Assembly: GCA_902479205.1 (NCBI GenBank)
Contig: CABSNX010000002.1
Coordinates: forward strand, 1-29,402
Length of the DNA stretch: 29,402 nt
Reading direction: 5' to 3'
Source: an uncultured Collinsella sp.
GTDB lineage: Bacteria; Actinomycetota; Coriobacteriia; Coriobacteriales; Coriobacteriaceae
Both the position numbers and the translations under genes were made by a program. Below the pieces are notes generated by a model. That model did no database searches, was not told the DNA's origin, and saw only the letters and a list, made by a program, of their open reading frames with translations. Shown piece by piece: positions 24,701 to 29,402 of this stretch (positions are counted from its first letter, which is position 1; the number at the start of each line of letters is the position of its first letter).

Positions 24701-26130
24701 TTGGCAAAACCCTCGAGGAACGAGCCGCAGCCCGCAGAGCACGCCTCGTTGACGACGATATCGGTCAGCACGCCGTGGTTGAGCCAGATGGCCTTCATAT
24801 CCTGTCCGCCGATGTCGAGCACGAAGGTCGCATCGGGAACGCATGCGCACGCGGCGCGGGCGTGCGCGACCGTCTCGACCGTATGGTAGTCGGCGTGGAA
24901 CGCGCGCGCGAATAGCTCCTCGCCGTATCCCGTGGTGCCCACGGCATCGATCGCAAGCGTGACTCCCGCTGTCTCCCAGCGGTTCTTCAAGCTGACAAGA
25001 CCCTGTTGGGCGACGTCGAGCGGTCTGCCGTTATTAGACGCGTAGAACGAATCGACAAGCTCACCCGCCTCATCGACCAGGGCGAACTTGGTCGTCGTGC
25101 TCCCCGAATCGATACCGAGCGCCACACGCACCGTCTCTCCGGGCGCATACGCATCCGGACCCTTTGCCGGCGTCTCTTTGCCATGGCGTGCCGTAAAATC
25201 CGCCTGCTCGTCAGGTGTGGCAAAAAAGGGCTGGGCAAGACGTCCCTCCCCGCTTGCGGGCGCGACCGTCTCGAGCTTATCCAGCCGGACAAAAGCGTCG
25301 GGAAGGTCGATCGGTTGGGACGATGCGAACATGTCGGTCAGCGACAGGGCGGCACCGCGCGCGACCATGATCTGCGGATCGCGCGGGACGATAACCTGAT
25401 CGTCCGATAGATTCAGTTGCTCCCGGAACACGCGGACCAGCGTGGGGTTGTAGGCGAGCGTACCGCCCTCGAAGATTACCGGCGGCTCGATGTCGATACC
25501 CTGGGCCAGACCGCCGATCGTTTGGCGGGCGACCGCGTGAAGCGCCGAAAGCGCCAGGTCGGTGGTAGGAATGCCCTCGTTGAGCAGCGGCTGGATATCG
25601 GTCTTTGCGTACACGCCGCAGCGGCCCGAGACCTCGTGGACGGTCGTTCCCCGGCTTGCGAGCTGCTCGAACTCGCCCGATTCGGTGCCGACCCCCATGA
25701 GCTTTGCCATCTCGTCGATAAATGCACCGGTACCGCCTGCGCACGAGCCGTTCATGCGCATGTCGGCAACCTCGATGTCTCCCTTATCGTTGGTGCGGAA
25801 GAAGATCATCTTGGCGTCTTGGCCGCCCAGCTCGATGGCGCAGCGCGTCTGCGGATAGAACCTGCTGATCGCGAGCGCGTTGGCGACCACCTCCTGAACG
25901 TACGAGGCGCCCAGCGCGGTCGCGATATCGCGCGCACCCGAGCCGGTCACCGCAACGCGCAGCGACTCATGGGGAAAGCGCTCGGCGAGCTCGCCGAGCA
26001 TGGCGCGCACGCTCGCTGTCTGACACGCCCCGTGGCGGCGATATCCCCACCACGCCTCGGTCATATCCTCGTGCATCGCGTAAACTTTGGTCGTCGTCGA
26101 CCCTACGTCCAGTCCTACTAGCAACGCCAT
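21691..26130 (-). CDS. Giant fused acyl-CoA dehydratase activase (two BadF/HgdC ATPase domains plus DUF2229 and dehydratase-like domain)
   Basis: A 1479-residue protein of the family related to 2-hydroxyacyl-CoA dehydratase activators. Domains: first ASKHA ATPase (1-270, GLDVGSTTTKVY, ELGGQDAK at 100-107, GSCAGGTGAF at 128-137), second ATPase (334-595, GIDSGSTTTKFA, DIGGQDMK at 439-446, NEACSAGCGSF at 461-471), a cysteine cluster CRRCNNRC (627-634) with NRCPRGG (651-657), DUF2229 from about 697 (LFVDREKLLFE, CFPAKLVHGHI), and a 2-hydroxyglutaryl-CoA dehydratase-like region after about 1070 (HNDICFPAQIVIGEAL, GKYIGDCRL). Activators use ATP to push an electron onto the dehydratase; Cys130, Cys464 and Cys468 fit the cluster positions. 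No separate dehydratase subunits are adjacent. GGAG precedes the ATG. Substrate is unknown. Confidence 0.9.
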   Translation of the reverse strand: MALLVGLDVGSTTTKVYAMHEDMTEAWWGYRRHGACQTASVRAMLGELAERFPHESLRVAVTGSGARDIATALGASYVQEVVANALAISRFYPQTRCAIELGGQDAKMIFFRTNDKGDIEVADMRMNGSCAGGTGAFIDEMAKLMGVGTESGEFEQLASRGTTVHEVSGRCGVYAKTDIQPLLNEGIPTTDLALSALHAVARQTIGGLAQGIDIEPPVIFEGGTLAYNPTLVRVFREQLNLSDDQVIVPRDPQIMVARGAALSLTDMFASSQPIDLPDAFVRLDKLETVAPASGEGRLAQPFFATPDEQADFTARHGKETPAKGPDAYAPGETVRVALGIDSGSTTTKFALVDEAGELVDSFYASNNGRPLDVAQQGLVSLKNRWETAGVTLAIDAVGTTGYGEELFARAFHADYHTVETVAHARAACACVPDATFVLDIGGQDMKAIWLNHGVLTDIVVNEACSAGCGSFLEGFAKNLGIAVEDIATEAFSSKAPAVLGSRCTVFMNSSVVSEQRRGKGPGDIMAGLCRSIIENVFTKVIRVSNLNRLGDKVVVQGGTFRNDAVLRAFEQYLGKPVTRAPHPGLMGAIGIALLAREECRKGDAGTSFIGLDAVERFEHREFGGVTCRRCNNRCQRAVVAFGDGSLYVTGNRCPRGGAISWDELVREVPAAEELRPQGACEAQAPGTGRDRTAAAPNLFVDREKLLFESCPTVPVCGGRDVTIGIPRVLEFWDTMPFWSTFFSTLGFKVRVSGRSTKAMYERGLAHVTSDTVCFPAKLVHGHIRNLVDAGVDRIFMPIITTVPTENTASTSEWMCAVVKGYPYVMRNSDNPEERFGVPFDTPLFHWYDEGDRNRQLKAWCKETFDIDADLVAKATEQADRAQQTFENQLQLRGRQVLENVREDGGYAVVIASRPYHNDPLVNHGLPKLFSERGIPVLTPDAVPGVCNVDLSNSRIDIVNNYHARMLSCAVIVASTPELELVQMGSFGCGHDAYLTDEIARMMGEMGSKVPMMIKLDESDVAGPMGIRVRSFIESVNRRRAEERAEGARVHAVHPLDDPYKVKYTKRDRHDKIALVPNTSHAFCRLMTAAMRNQGVRAEALDIGREDAIRLGKRYVHNDICFPAQIVIGEALAALESGKYDPHDVAVVTGKYIGDCRLTHYMPLLRRALDDAGYDYVPVLTNDDVDAHNAHPGFKLGLGPSIQIAYGLPMIDTLEAMLRRIRPYELEKGAADAAFDRALDEVIEGMERSGLRGQATGFKRALAIMDAVPYDRSNPHPTVLIVGEYLLNFHLGANHEIERYLEDNGLEVIEARMTDVIRKTYFYKHAQSREFHVDLSLPEKAWYATADNLFELAHDRCDRLGAASPLYEPPTRMPELVRASDKILHHTFDAGEGVLIPAEILEHAKRGCRNFVILQPFGCLPNHVVGRGLIHALKEQYPTAQFLPLDYDPDVSFANVENRLQMLIMNAKAQGCGEAHGETA

Positions 26131-26164
26131 AATGCTCCGTCTCTCGCATTTTTCCTGCTAGAGA

Positions 26165-26200
26165 TATACCACTCTACGTAATACAACAGACTGTTGTATT
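26165..26200 (-). promoter_or_regulatory. Predicted TetR operator and promoter of the activase operon
   Basis: A perfect palindrome with 10-bp arms, AATACAACAG (26180-26189) and CTGTTGTATT (26191-26200), around one central base: a typical TetR-family site. On the minus strand TGGTATATC, an extended -10 candidate, follows about 12-20 bases downstream, so the palindrome would cover the -35 region. It lies 50-70 bases before the activase start. Confidence 0.8.
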
Positions 26201-26210
26201 TAAACTCCGT

Positions 26211-26245
26211 ATAAAAAGCGGCTGCCGAAACGCTTCAGCAGCCGC
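26211..26245 (-). terminator. Terminator of the interrupted DUF2798 gene
   Basis: A perfect 8-bp stem GCGGCTGC/GCAGCCGC with a 12-nt loop, followed on the minus strand by TTTTTAT. It lies 167 bases after the DUF2798 stop and just before the activase promoter. Confidence 0.88.
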
Positions 26246-26411
26246 CGAATGCACCAACAGATTGTTCTGCGCGCTAGCACGTCGGGCAACGGAGCAGCAC
26301 GGGCCCTCCGGTCACGCGCACCGCTCACGCCCGCGATGTCGCCGAGAGAGCTATCCACGCTTAGGGCTCCAACCAAGCAAGTCGCCCGCGCTCAGCAGAT
26401 CCCTAAGCGAG
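26246..26411. other. 3' untranslated segment of the interrupted DUF2798 gene
   Basis: No gene seen. It contains a perfect 9-bp inverted repeat CGCTTAGGG (26358-26366) and CCCTAAGCG (26401-26409), which could fold just after the DUF2798 stop codon. Confidence 0.4.
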
Positions 26412-26563
26412 CTACTCGCACTCAGGAGCCATAGCCTGCTCCAAGAGCTCGGCATGCTCCTCCTTGAAAACCGTCCCCACAGGGAAGGCGCGACGGAAGA
26501 CGAAGTGGGAAATCGGACCGGCTACCAAAAGGTTCCACGGCAGCGCCATCACAAAATTATGAC
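26412..26563 (-). pseudogene. DUF2798 membrane protein, C-terminal fragment
   Basis: The last 50 codons of a DUF2798-type protein, reading HNFVMALPWNLLVAGPISHF and ending EQAMAPECE. It is separated from its N-terminal part (28139-28547) by the IS110 element. Joining the two parts with one copy of the GC core gives exactly 187 codons in one frame, so the gene was intact before insertion. The fragment has no start signal of its own. Confidence 0.88.
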
Positions 26564-26567
26564 GCTC

Positions 26568-27857
26568 CTATTTGGCAAGGTGTTTTTTAGAATCCATTTT
26601 GCGCTCGGCCTCGAACGCCTGCCTGTCCCAATCGAGCGGGAGCCCCGCCTCGACCCACGCCTCGTAGGCCCTCCTTATTGGCTTGAGCTCCCTTTGGCCC
26701 CTCTCCAGCATCGAGATGTACTTCTCGCTGGTGCCCAGTATGGACGCCGCCCTCACCTGGCTGACCTTCGCCGCGCGCCTGGCCGCCACGAGCTCCGAGG
26801 CGTCCTCGGGCCTCCTGATCTCGTGCGGGCGCATCAGCGCCCGGTACGCCTCCCTGGCCACGTAGCGCTTGAGGCACCTCATGACCTCCCTGTCGCTCTT
26901 CCCCCGCGCCCTGGCCCTCTCGGCGTACTCGGCGGTCTCGGGGTCGCGCATGACCCTCTGCCTCGCGATCTCGTGCAGCGCGCTGTTCGCCTGCCGGTCG
27001 CCGCCCCTGTTGAGCCTGTGCCTCACGGTCTTGCCGCTCGAGGCGGGGATGGGGCAGGCCCCGCATATCGCCGCGAACGACGCCTCGGAGCGCAGCCTGC
27101 CCGGGTTGCCCCCGGCCGCGACCGCGAGCTTGGCCGCGCTCACGGGCCCGCACCCGTACATCGCCAGCAGCGCGGGGCAGTTCTCCTCCAGGGACGCCTC
27201 GATCGCGCGCTCCATGTCGAGCGCCGCGTCGCGCGCCGCCGCCCACAGGTCCGCCAGCGCTCCGAGCGCGGCGCCCAGCGCGCCCTCGGAGCGCACGGAG
27301 GGGAGCTCCTCCATCAGCCTCGGCCCTCCCATGCCGCGGAACCTCGACCTGAGCCCCTCCGGCGCGGTGGTGAGCAGAGACCTCGCGGTGTTGATCGCCG
27401 AGGTCCGCGCCTTCACCGCCCCGGAGCGCGCCGCGAGCATGCAGCGCACCCCGTCGACCCACCCGTCCTGGCTCTTGGGGGTCCCGAGCCTGGAGCCGGA
27501 CATCGCCGCGCGGGCGGCCCTCTCCGCGTCCGCCTCGTCGCACTTCCCCTGCCCCGGGCGCCTCCTCTGCGTCCTCGCCGGGGAGAGCGCCTCGCGCACG
27601 GGCACCCCCAGCGACGCGAGGTGCCTGGTGAGGCCCGCCCCGTAGGACGACGTCCCCTCCATCGCGACGCAGGCCGGCTCCCCGGCCGCCGCGATCGCCC
27701 CGGCGAGCGCCTCGTAGCCCGCCGCGTCGGCGGGGAACCGGCGGGACAGGACCTTGCGGCCCCTCCAGTCCAGGACGCACAGCCAGTGCGAGTCGGCGTG
27801 GGTGTCGACCCCGCAGAAGACCGGCCCGCGGGCGCCGGGTGTCGATTCGGCTCTCAT
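26568..27857 (-). CDS. IS110-family DEDD transposase with extra C-terminal HTH
   Basis: A 429-residue recombinase. The N-terminal RuvC-like domain has CGVDTHADSH (Asp18), VAMEGTSSYG (Glu67) and GKCDEADAERAA (Asp107, Asp110), the DEDD tetrad; a coiled-coil region follows (about 140-225). Then comes the Transposase_20 domain: YGCGPVSAAKLAVAAGG, CGACPIPASSGKTVRH with the probable nucleophile Ser273 or Ser274, and RGGDRQANSALHEIA. Residues 354-410 form an additional Cro/XRE-like helix-turn-helix (ELVAARRAAKVSQVRAASIL, then GTSEKYISMLERGQRELKP), which I do not know from typical IS110 enzymes (usually 300-400 residues). The ATG at 27857 is preceded by GGAG; upstream frame continuation lies in the predicted guide RNA. 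The gene appears intact and the element possibly active. Confidence 0.92.
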   Translation of the reverse strand: MRAESTPGARGPVFCGVDTHADSHWLCVLDWRGRKVLSRRFPADAAGYEALAGAIAAAGEPACVAMEGTSSYGAGLTRHLASLGVPVREALSPARTQRRRPGQGKCDEADAERAARAAMSGSRLGTPKSQDGWVDGVRCMLAARSGAVKARTSAINTARSLLTTAPEGLRSRFRGMGGPRLMEELPSVRSEGALGAALGALADLWAAARDAALDMERAIEASLEENCPALLAMYGCGPVSAAKLAVAAGGNPGRLRSEASFAAICGACPIPASSGKTVRHRLNRGGDRQANSALHEIARQRVMRDPETAEYAERARARGKSDREVMRCLKRYVAREAYRALMRPHEIRRPEDASELVAARRAAKVSQVRAASILGTSEKYISMLERGQRELKPIRRAYEAWVEAGLPLDWDRQAFEAERKMDSKKHLAK

Positions 27858-27889
27858 GTCTCGCTCCGTTCTTTCCGTGCTCGCCTGGA

Positions 27890-28086
27890 CCGGGCAGACG
27901 GCACACTGACGGGGCGCGATAGAATGCGGTTGTTCGGGTCCGCGGTATCGCTCCATGCTCCTATTAGGTCATGCGGCGGTCTCGGCTCGCCGCGGCCCGC
28001 GCGGGACATGTCAGGAAACGAGGGCAGCCCCGTGGGCGCCAGCGGAATGTGGGGTCACCGCGCGGTCCGCATCTGATGGTGTCGAC
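27890..28086 (-). ncRNA. Predicted bridge RNA of the IS110 element
   Basis: The non-coding segment 5' of the transposase. Target loop: ACATTCCGC (28050-28042) is identical to the left flank of the insertion site (28147-28139) and sits between CCCC and GGGG stems; the next bases UGGCGC can pair with the right target GCGTCA (26565-26560) with one G-U. Donor loop: AATAGGAGC (27965-27957) is identical to the right end of the element (26572-26564), is followed by a perfect GCGATA/TATCGC stem (27951-27946 with 27921-27916), then UCAGUG (27909-27904), which pairs with CACTGA of the left end. The order target loop then donor loop is that of IS621. Exact RNA ends are guesses. Confidence 0.72.
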
Positions 28087-28092
28087 GTCAAT

Positions 28093-28122
28093 GGTATACG
28101 GGTGCATCATCGACGTCTTCAA
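28093..28122 (-). promoter_or_regulatory. Predicted promoter of the bridge RNA and transposase
   Basis: On the minus strand TTGAAG (28122-28117), 18 bases, TATACC (28098-28093), inside the left end of the element. Transcription would start near 28086, just before the predicted target loop. Confidence 0.5.
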
Positions 28123-28138
28123 TACAGAAGATATCAGT

Positions 28139-28547
28139 GCGGAATGTTGACGAGCCACATCATCGGCAGCGCCTGCAGATTGGCAAGCGGGCCGCCGGGC
28201 ATATGGAACAGGCCTTCGCACGCGCCGTAGAGCGACATGATGATGACCATGGGAACGACCATGCAGGAGCTGACGGCGAGCGTCATGGCGAGCGGCGAGC
28301 TCTTGCCCGGAGTGACCAAGTACTTAAAGGCGAAACCCTTGGCAAGCGGGCTGGCGACGAACCGGTCGCAGCACACGGCAAAGATATAGGCAACGGGGAA
28401 GCCGAGCCACGCAGCGGCAACGACCTCGCCGTTGATGGCCCCGTGCTGCAGGGCAACGTTGTAGATGCTCATCCAGAGCACCATGCAAAAGCACATGATA
28501 AAGGTGAACAGCAGGCTCTCTCGTTTGTTGATAGGCATAAAGGGCAT
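28139..28547 (-). pseudogene. DUF2798 membrane protein, N-terminal fragment
   Basis: The first 136 codons of a four-helix DUF2798-type membrane protein of unknown function: MPFMPINKRESLLFTFIMCF, a second helix around AAAWLGFPVAYIFAVCCDRF, then LAVSSCMVVPMVIIMSLYGA, ending WLVNIP at the IS110 border. After the junction the frame meets a stop within two codons. The rest of the gene is at 26412-26563. AAAGGA precedes the start, though an ATG three codons on is also possible. A strong hairpin with T-run (28575-28630) lies before the start. Confidence 0.88.
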
Positions 28548-28561
28548 GGTCCTTTCTGTGT

Positions 28562-28575
28562 TGCGCCGCGGCGCA
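28562..28575. repeat. 14-bp palindrome in the DUF2798 leader
   Basis: TGCGCCGCGGCGCA is a perfect palindrome placed between the upstream terminator and the ribosome-binding site of the DUF2798 gene. It may be a protein site or part of the leader RNA fold. Confidence 0.6.
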
Positions 28576-28630
28576 CAACAAAAACGGGCGGGCGAGATGG
28601 AGCTGTTGGGACTTCATCTCGCCCGCCCGT
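28576..28630 (-). terminator. Strong hairpin and T-run ahead of the DUF2798 gene
   Basis: A perfect 16-bp stem (arms 28584-28599 and 28615-28630, ACGGGCGGGCGAGATG) with a 15-base loop, followed on the minus strand by TTTTGTTG. It either ends the exporter transcript from upstream or acts as an attenuator for the DUF2798 gene, which begins about 30 bases later. Confidence 0.85.
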
Positions 28631-28745
28631 GGTACGCGCGTCTGCGACTACTTATGTGGTGGAACCAGCCTAGCACGAAACGCATGCGCTTCGTAAGCGT
28701 TGAGTTTATGAAGATGCAGGGCACCGATAATCCCCCGACCCCATA

Positions 28746-28812
28746 AGTTGCGGTGGAATACGGACTGTTTTGACCCTTTAAGCAGCAATTCAGTCCCTAT
28801 TTCACCGCAACT
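28746..28812. repeat. 22-bp inverted repeat with AGTTGCGGTG arms
   Basis: The arms 28746-28767 and 28791-28812 match at 20 of 22 positions when one is inverted, with a 23-base loop. It lies in the non-coding gap (28631-28848) that holds no gene. The form suggests a dispersed intergenic palindrome. Confidence 0.8.
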
Positions 28813-28815
28813 CAT

Positions 28816-28848
28816 TTGGTGCAAAGTAACCTGTCCCCCTTGTACCAA
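28816..28848. repeat. Small inverted repeat abutting the exporter stop codon
   Basis: TTGGTGCAA (28816-28824) and TTGTACCAA (28840-28848) pair at 8 of 9 positions around a 15-base loop containing GTAACCTGTCCCC. It begins at the base next to the exporter stop codon. Confidence 0.6.
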
Positions 28849-29355
28849 TTAGCTGGTGTGGCGCCAGCGAGGGTCGGTGAGCGTACGCGCCACACCCAGA
28901 CCAACGGGCAAAAACGCCACGATGAGTACTGCACGCACAAACCAGCCGAGCATATTGACCGTATCGAAGGTGCACATGTAATACATCGAGCGATACAGAT
29001 ACAAGCCCGGCACCATAATGACAATCGATGGCACCGTGAGGGCGATACGCGGGTAGGTGAGCTTGATTTCGGCTAAGCTCGCGAGCAACCCCGATACCAG
29101 TGCGCCGATAAACGCTGCTGCCTCGGGAGGCATACCTGTGCCCAGGCCCAGGAAAGGAAATATCGTCGGCGCATCGACGAGCGTAAGGCGCAAGGTATTG
29201 GACACAGCGCCGATGAGCCCTGCCGCCGCTGCCATCTTTACCGGGCTGTTGAACATAACCGAGAAGCCAAATACACCGATAAAGCTCATCAGTATGCGCA
29301 AGAGCGTAAGAGCCAACGGTGAGAGGCCGAGCGGGGCGAAGTCATCCGGCGCCAG
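28849..29355 (-). CDS. Threonine/serine exporter family (ThrE/YjjB-like) C-terminal part, cut by contig end
   Basis: 168 residues of the C-terminal portion of a multi-helix membrane protein: LLRILMSFIGVFGFSVMFNS, a helix around AAAAGLIGAVSNTLRL, GMPPEAAAFIGALVSGLLAS, and the characteristic TVPSIVIMVPGLYLYRSMYY, then a final helix and RWRHTS. This pattern fits the DUF3815/YjjB half of ThrE-type exporters, which move threonine and serine out of the cell. The N-terminal part is lost beyond the adapter that starts at 29357; the preceding codons MCIRDR belong to the adapter. Substrate is by family only. Confidence 0.78.
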   Translation of the reverse strand: MAPDDFAPLGLSPLALTLLRILMSFIGVFGFSVMFNSPVKMAAAAGLIGAVSNTLRLTLVDAPTIFPFLGLGTGMPPEAAAFIGALVSGLLASLAEIKLTYPRIALTVPSIVIMVPGLYLYRSMYYMCTFDTVNMLGWFVRAVLIVAFLPVGLGVARTLTDPRWRHTS

Positions 29356-29356
29356 T

Positions 29357-29402
29357 CTGTCTCTTATACACATCTGACGCTGCCGACGAATAGCCTTGTG
29401 TA
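29357..29402. other. Nextera adapter, index and flow-cell sequence at the right end
   Basis: From 29357 the sequence is the reverse complement of the Nextera read-1 adapter (CTGTCTCTTATACACATCT followed by GACGCTGCCGACGA), then ATAGCCTT, which has the position and length of an i5 index, then GTGTA, the start of the P5 flow-cell sequence. Not genomic. Confidence 0.98.

Larger units (their letters stand above)
26564..28138 (-). mobile_element. IS110-family insertion sequence, 1575 bp, inserted in a DUF2798 gene
   Basis: The element carries one DEDD transposase gene and a 281-base non-coding 5' part, has no terminal inverted repeats, and is flanked by the dinucleotide GC at both ends (28139-28140 and 26564-26565), as for IS110 elements that recombine at a 2-bp core. 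The borders come from the two halves of the interrupted DUF2798 gene and from the guide matches. The transposase region is much richer in GC than its surroundings and uses AGG arginine codons often, suggesting arrival from a higher-GC relative. The right end overlaps the transposase stop codon. Confidence 0.85.

Noticed and set aside
27858..27956. Upstream start for the transposase at about 27956
   Set aside because: No ribosome-binding site fits, the added residues are not family-like, and the region matches the donor loop of the predicted guide RNA.
26262..28076. A 604-codon plus-strand open frame across the IS element
   Set aside because: Antisense to the transposase, with Arg/Pro/Gly-rich sequence and no domain. 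The opposite strand has the DEDD motifs.
26564..28138. Terminal inverted repeats or long target duplication of the IS
   Set aside because: None found beyond the shared GC dinucleotide, which is expected for IS110 elements.
28137..28140. CA as the IS110 core instead of GC
   Set aside because: CA is also present near both borders and keeps the frame, but both guide matches end exactly at GC, which favours GC.
1..29402. The whole window as one intact library fragment because adapters flank it
   Set aside because: A 29-kb fragment is far beyond Illumina clustering size; the adapters are better explained as untrimmed read ends at two assembly breaks.

Overview
The window reads as a chromosomal contig from a Collinsella-like member of the Coriobacteriia (Actinomycetota). 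This is inferred from the fairly high GC content, the secE-nusG-rplK-rplA order with a tRNA-Trp and a zinc-type L33 gene just upstream, a single disA-ispD-ispF-cysS-rlmB-yacP block, and the style of the intergenic palindromes. The assignment is not proven by any marker visible here. Both ends carry untrimmed Nextera adapter (1-33 and 29357-29402), so the genomic sequence is about 34-29356 and the outermost genes are cut off.

Layout. Bases 34-3996 are translation and transcription core on the minus strand: tRNA-Tyr, tRNA-Thr(GGT), tRNA-Met and tuf behind one strong promoter and closed by a terminator, then rpmG, tRNA-Trp, secE, nusG, rplK and rplA (partial) behind a second promoter. Bases 3997-7200 look like an accessory island: two families of short inverted repeats (one with an exact 80-bp period), a DUF262/DUF1524 GmrSD/SspE-type defence nuclease, a second tRNA-Thr(TGT), and a decayed partial copy of that tRNA. 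Bases 7203-12734 are a housekeeping block on the minus strand: disA, ispD, ispF, cysS, then a terminator and a large palindrome, then rlmB and a YacP/NYN ribonuclease. Bases 12956-15433 are on the plus strand: a MntP manganese exporter and a HipBA toxin-antitoxin pair with a conspicuous three-box operator. Bases 15560-20825 (minus) hold a PepD dipeptidase, a RelB/DinJ-like antitoxin with a PIN-domain toxin under a palindromic operator, and clpC. Bases 21018-26200 (minus) hold a TetR regulator that overlaps a 1479-residue fused acyl-CoA dehydratase activase, with a perfect palindrome in the promoter. Bases 26212-28630 hold a DUF2798 membrane-protein gene split by an IS110-family element. The window ends in the C-terminal part of a ThrE/YjjB-type exporter.

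The most informative object is the IS110 element (about 26564-28138). Its 5' non-coding segment appears to encode a bridge RNA. One loop repeats nine bases of the flanking target (ACATTCCGC). A second repeats nine bases of the element's right end (AATAGGAGC). Both matches end in the same dinucleotide GC, which sits at both ends of the element and, counted once, restores the DUF2798 frame to 187 codons. Right-hand guides with six pairing bases can be proposed for both loops. The transposase also carries an extra C-terminal helix-turn-helix that the family does not normally have.

Other items worth following are the alternating repeat arrays beside the DUF262 gene, the HipB boxes of which one lies inside the mntP terminator, the RelB-type antitoxin paired with a PIN toxin, and the predicted TetR control of the activase.
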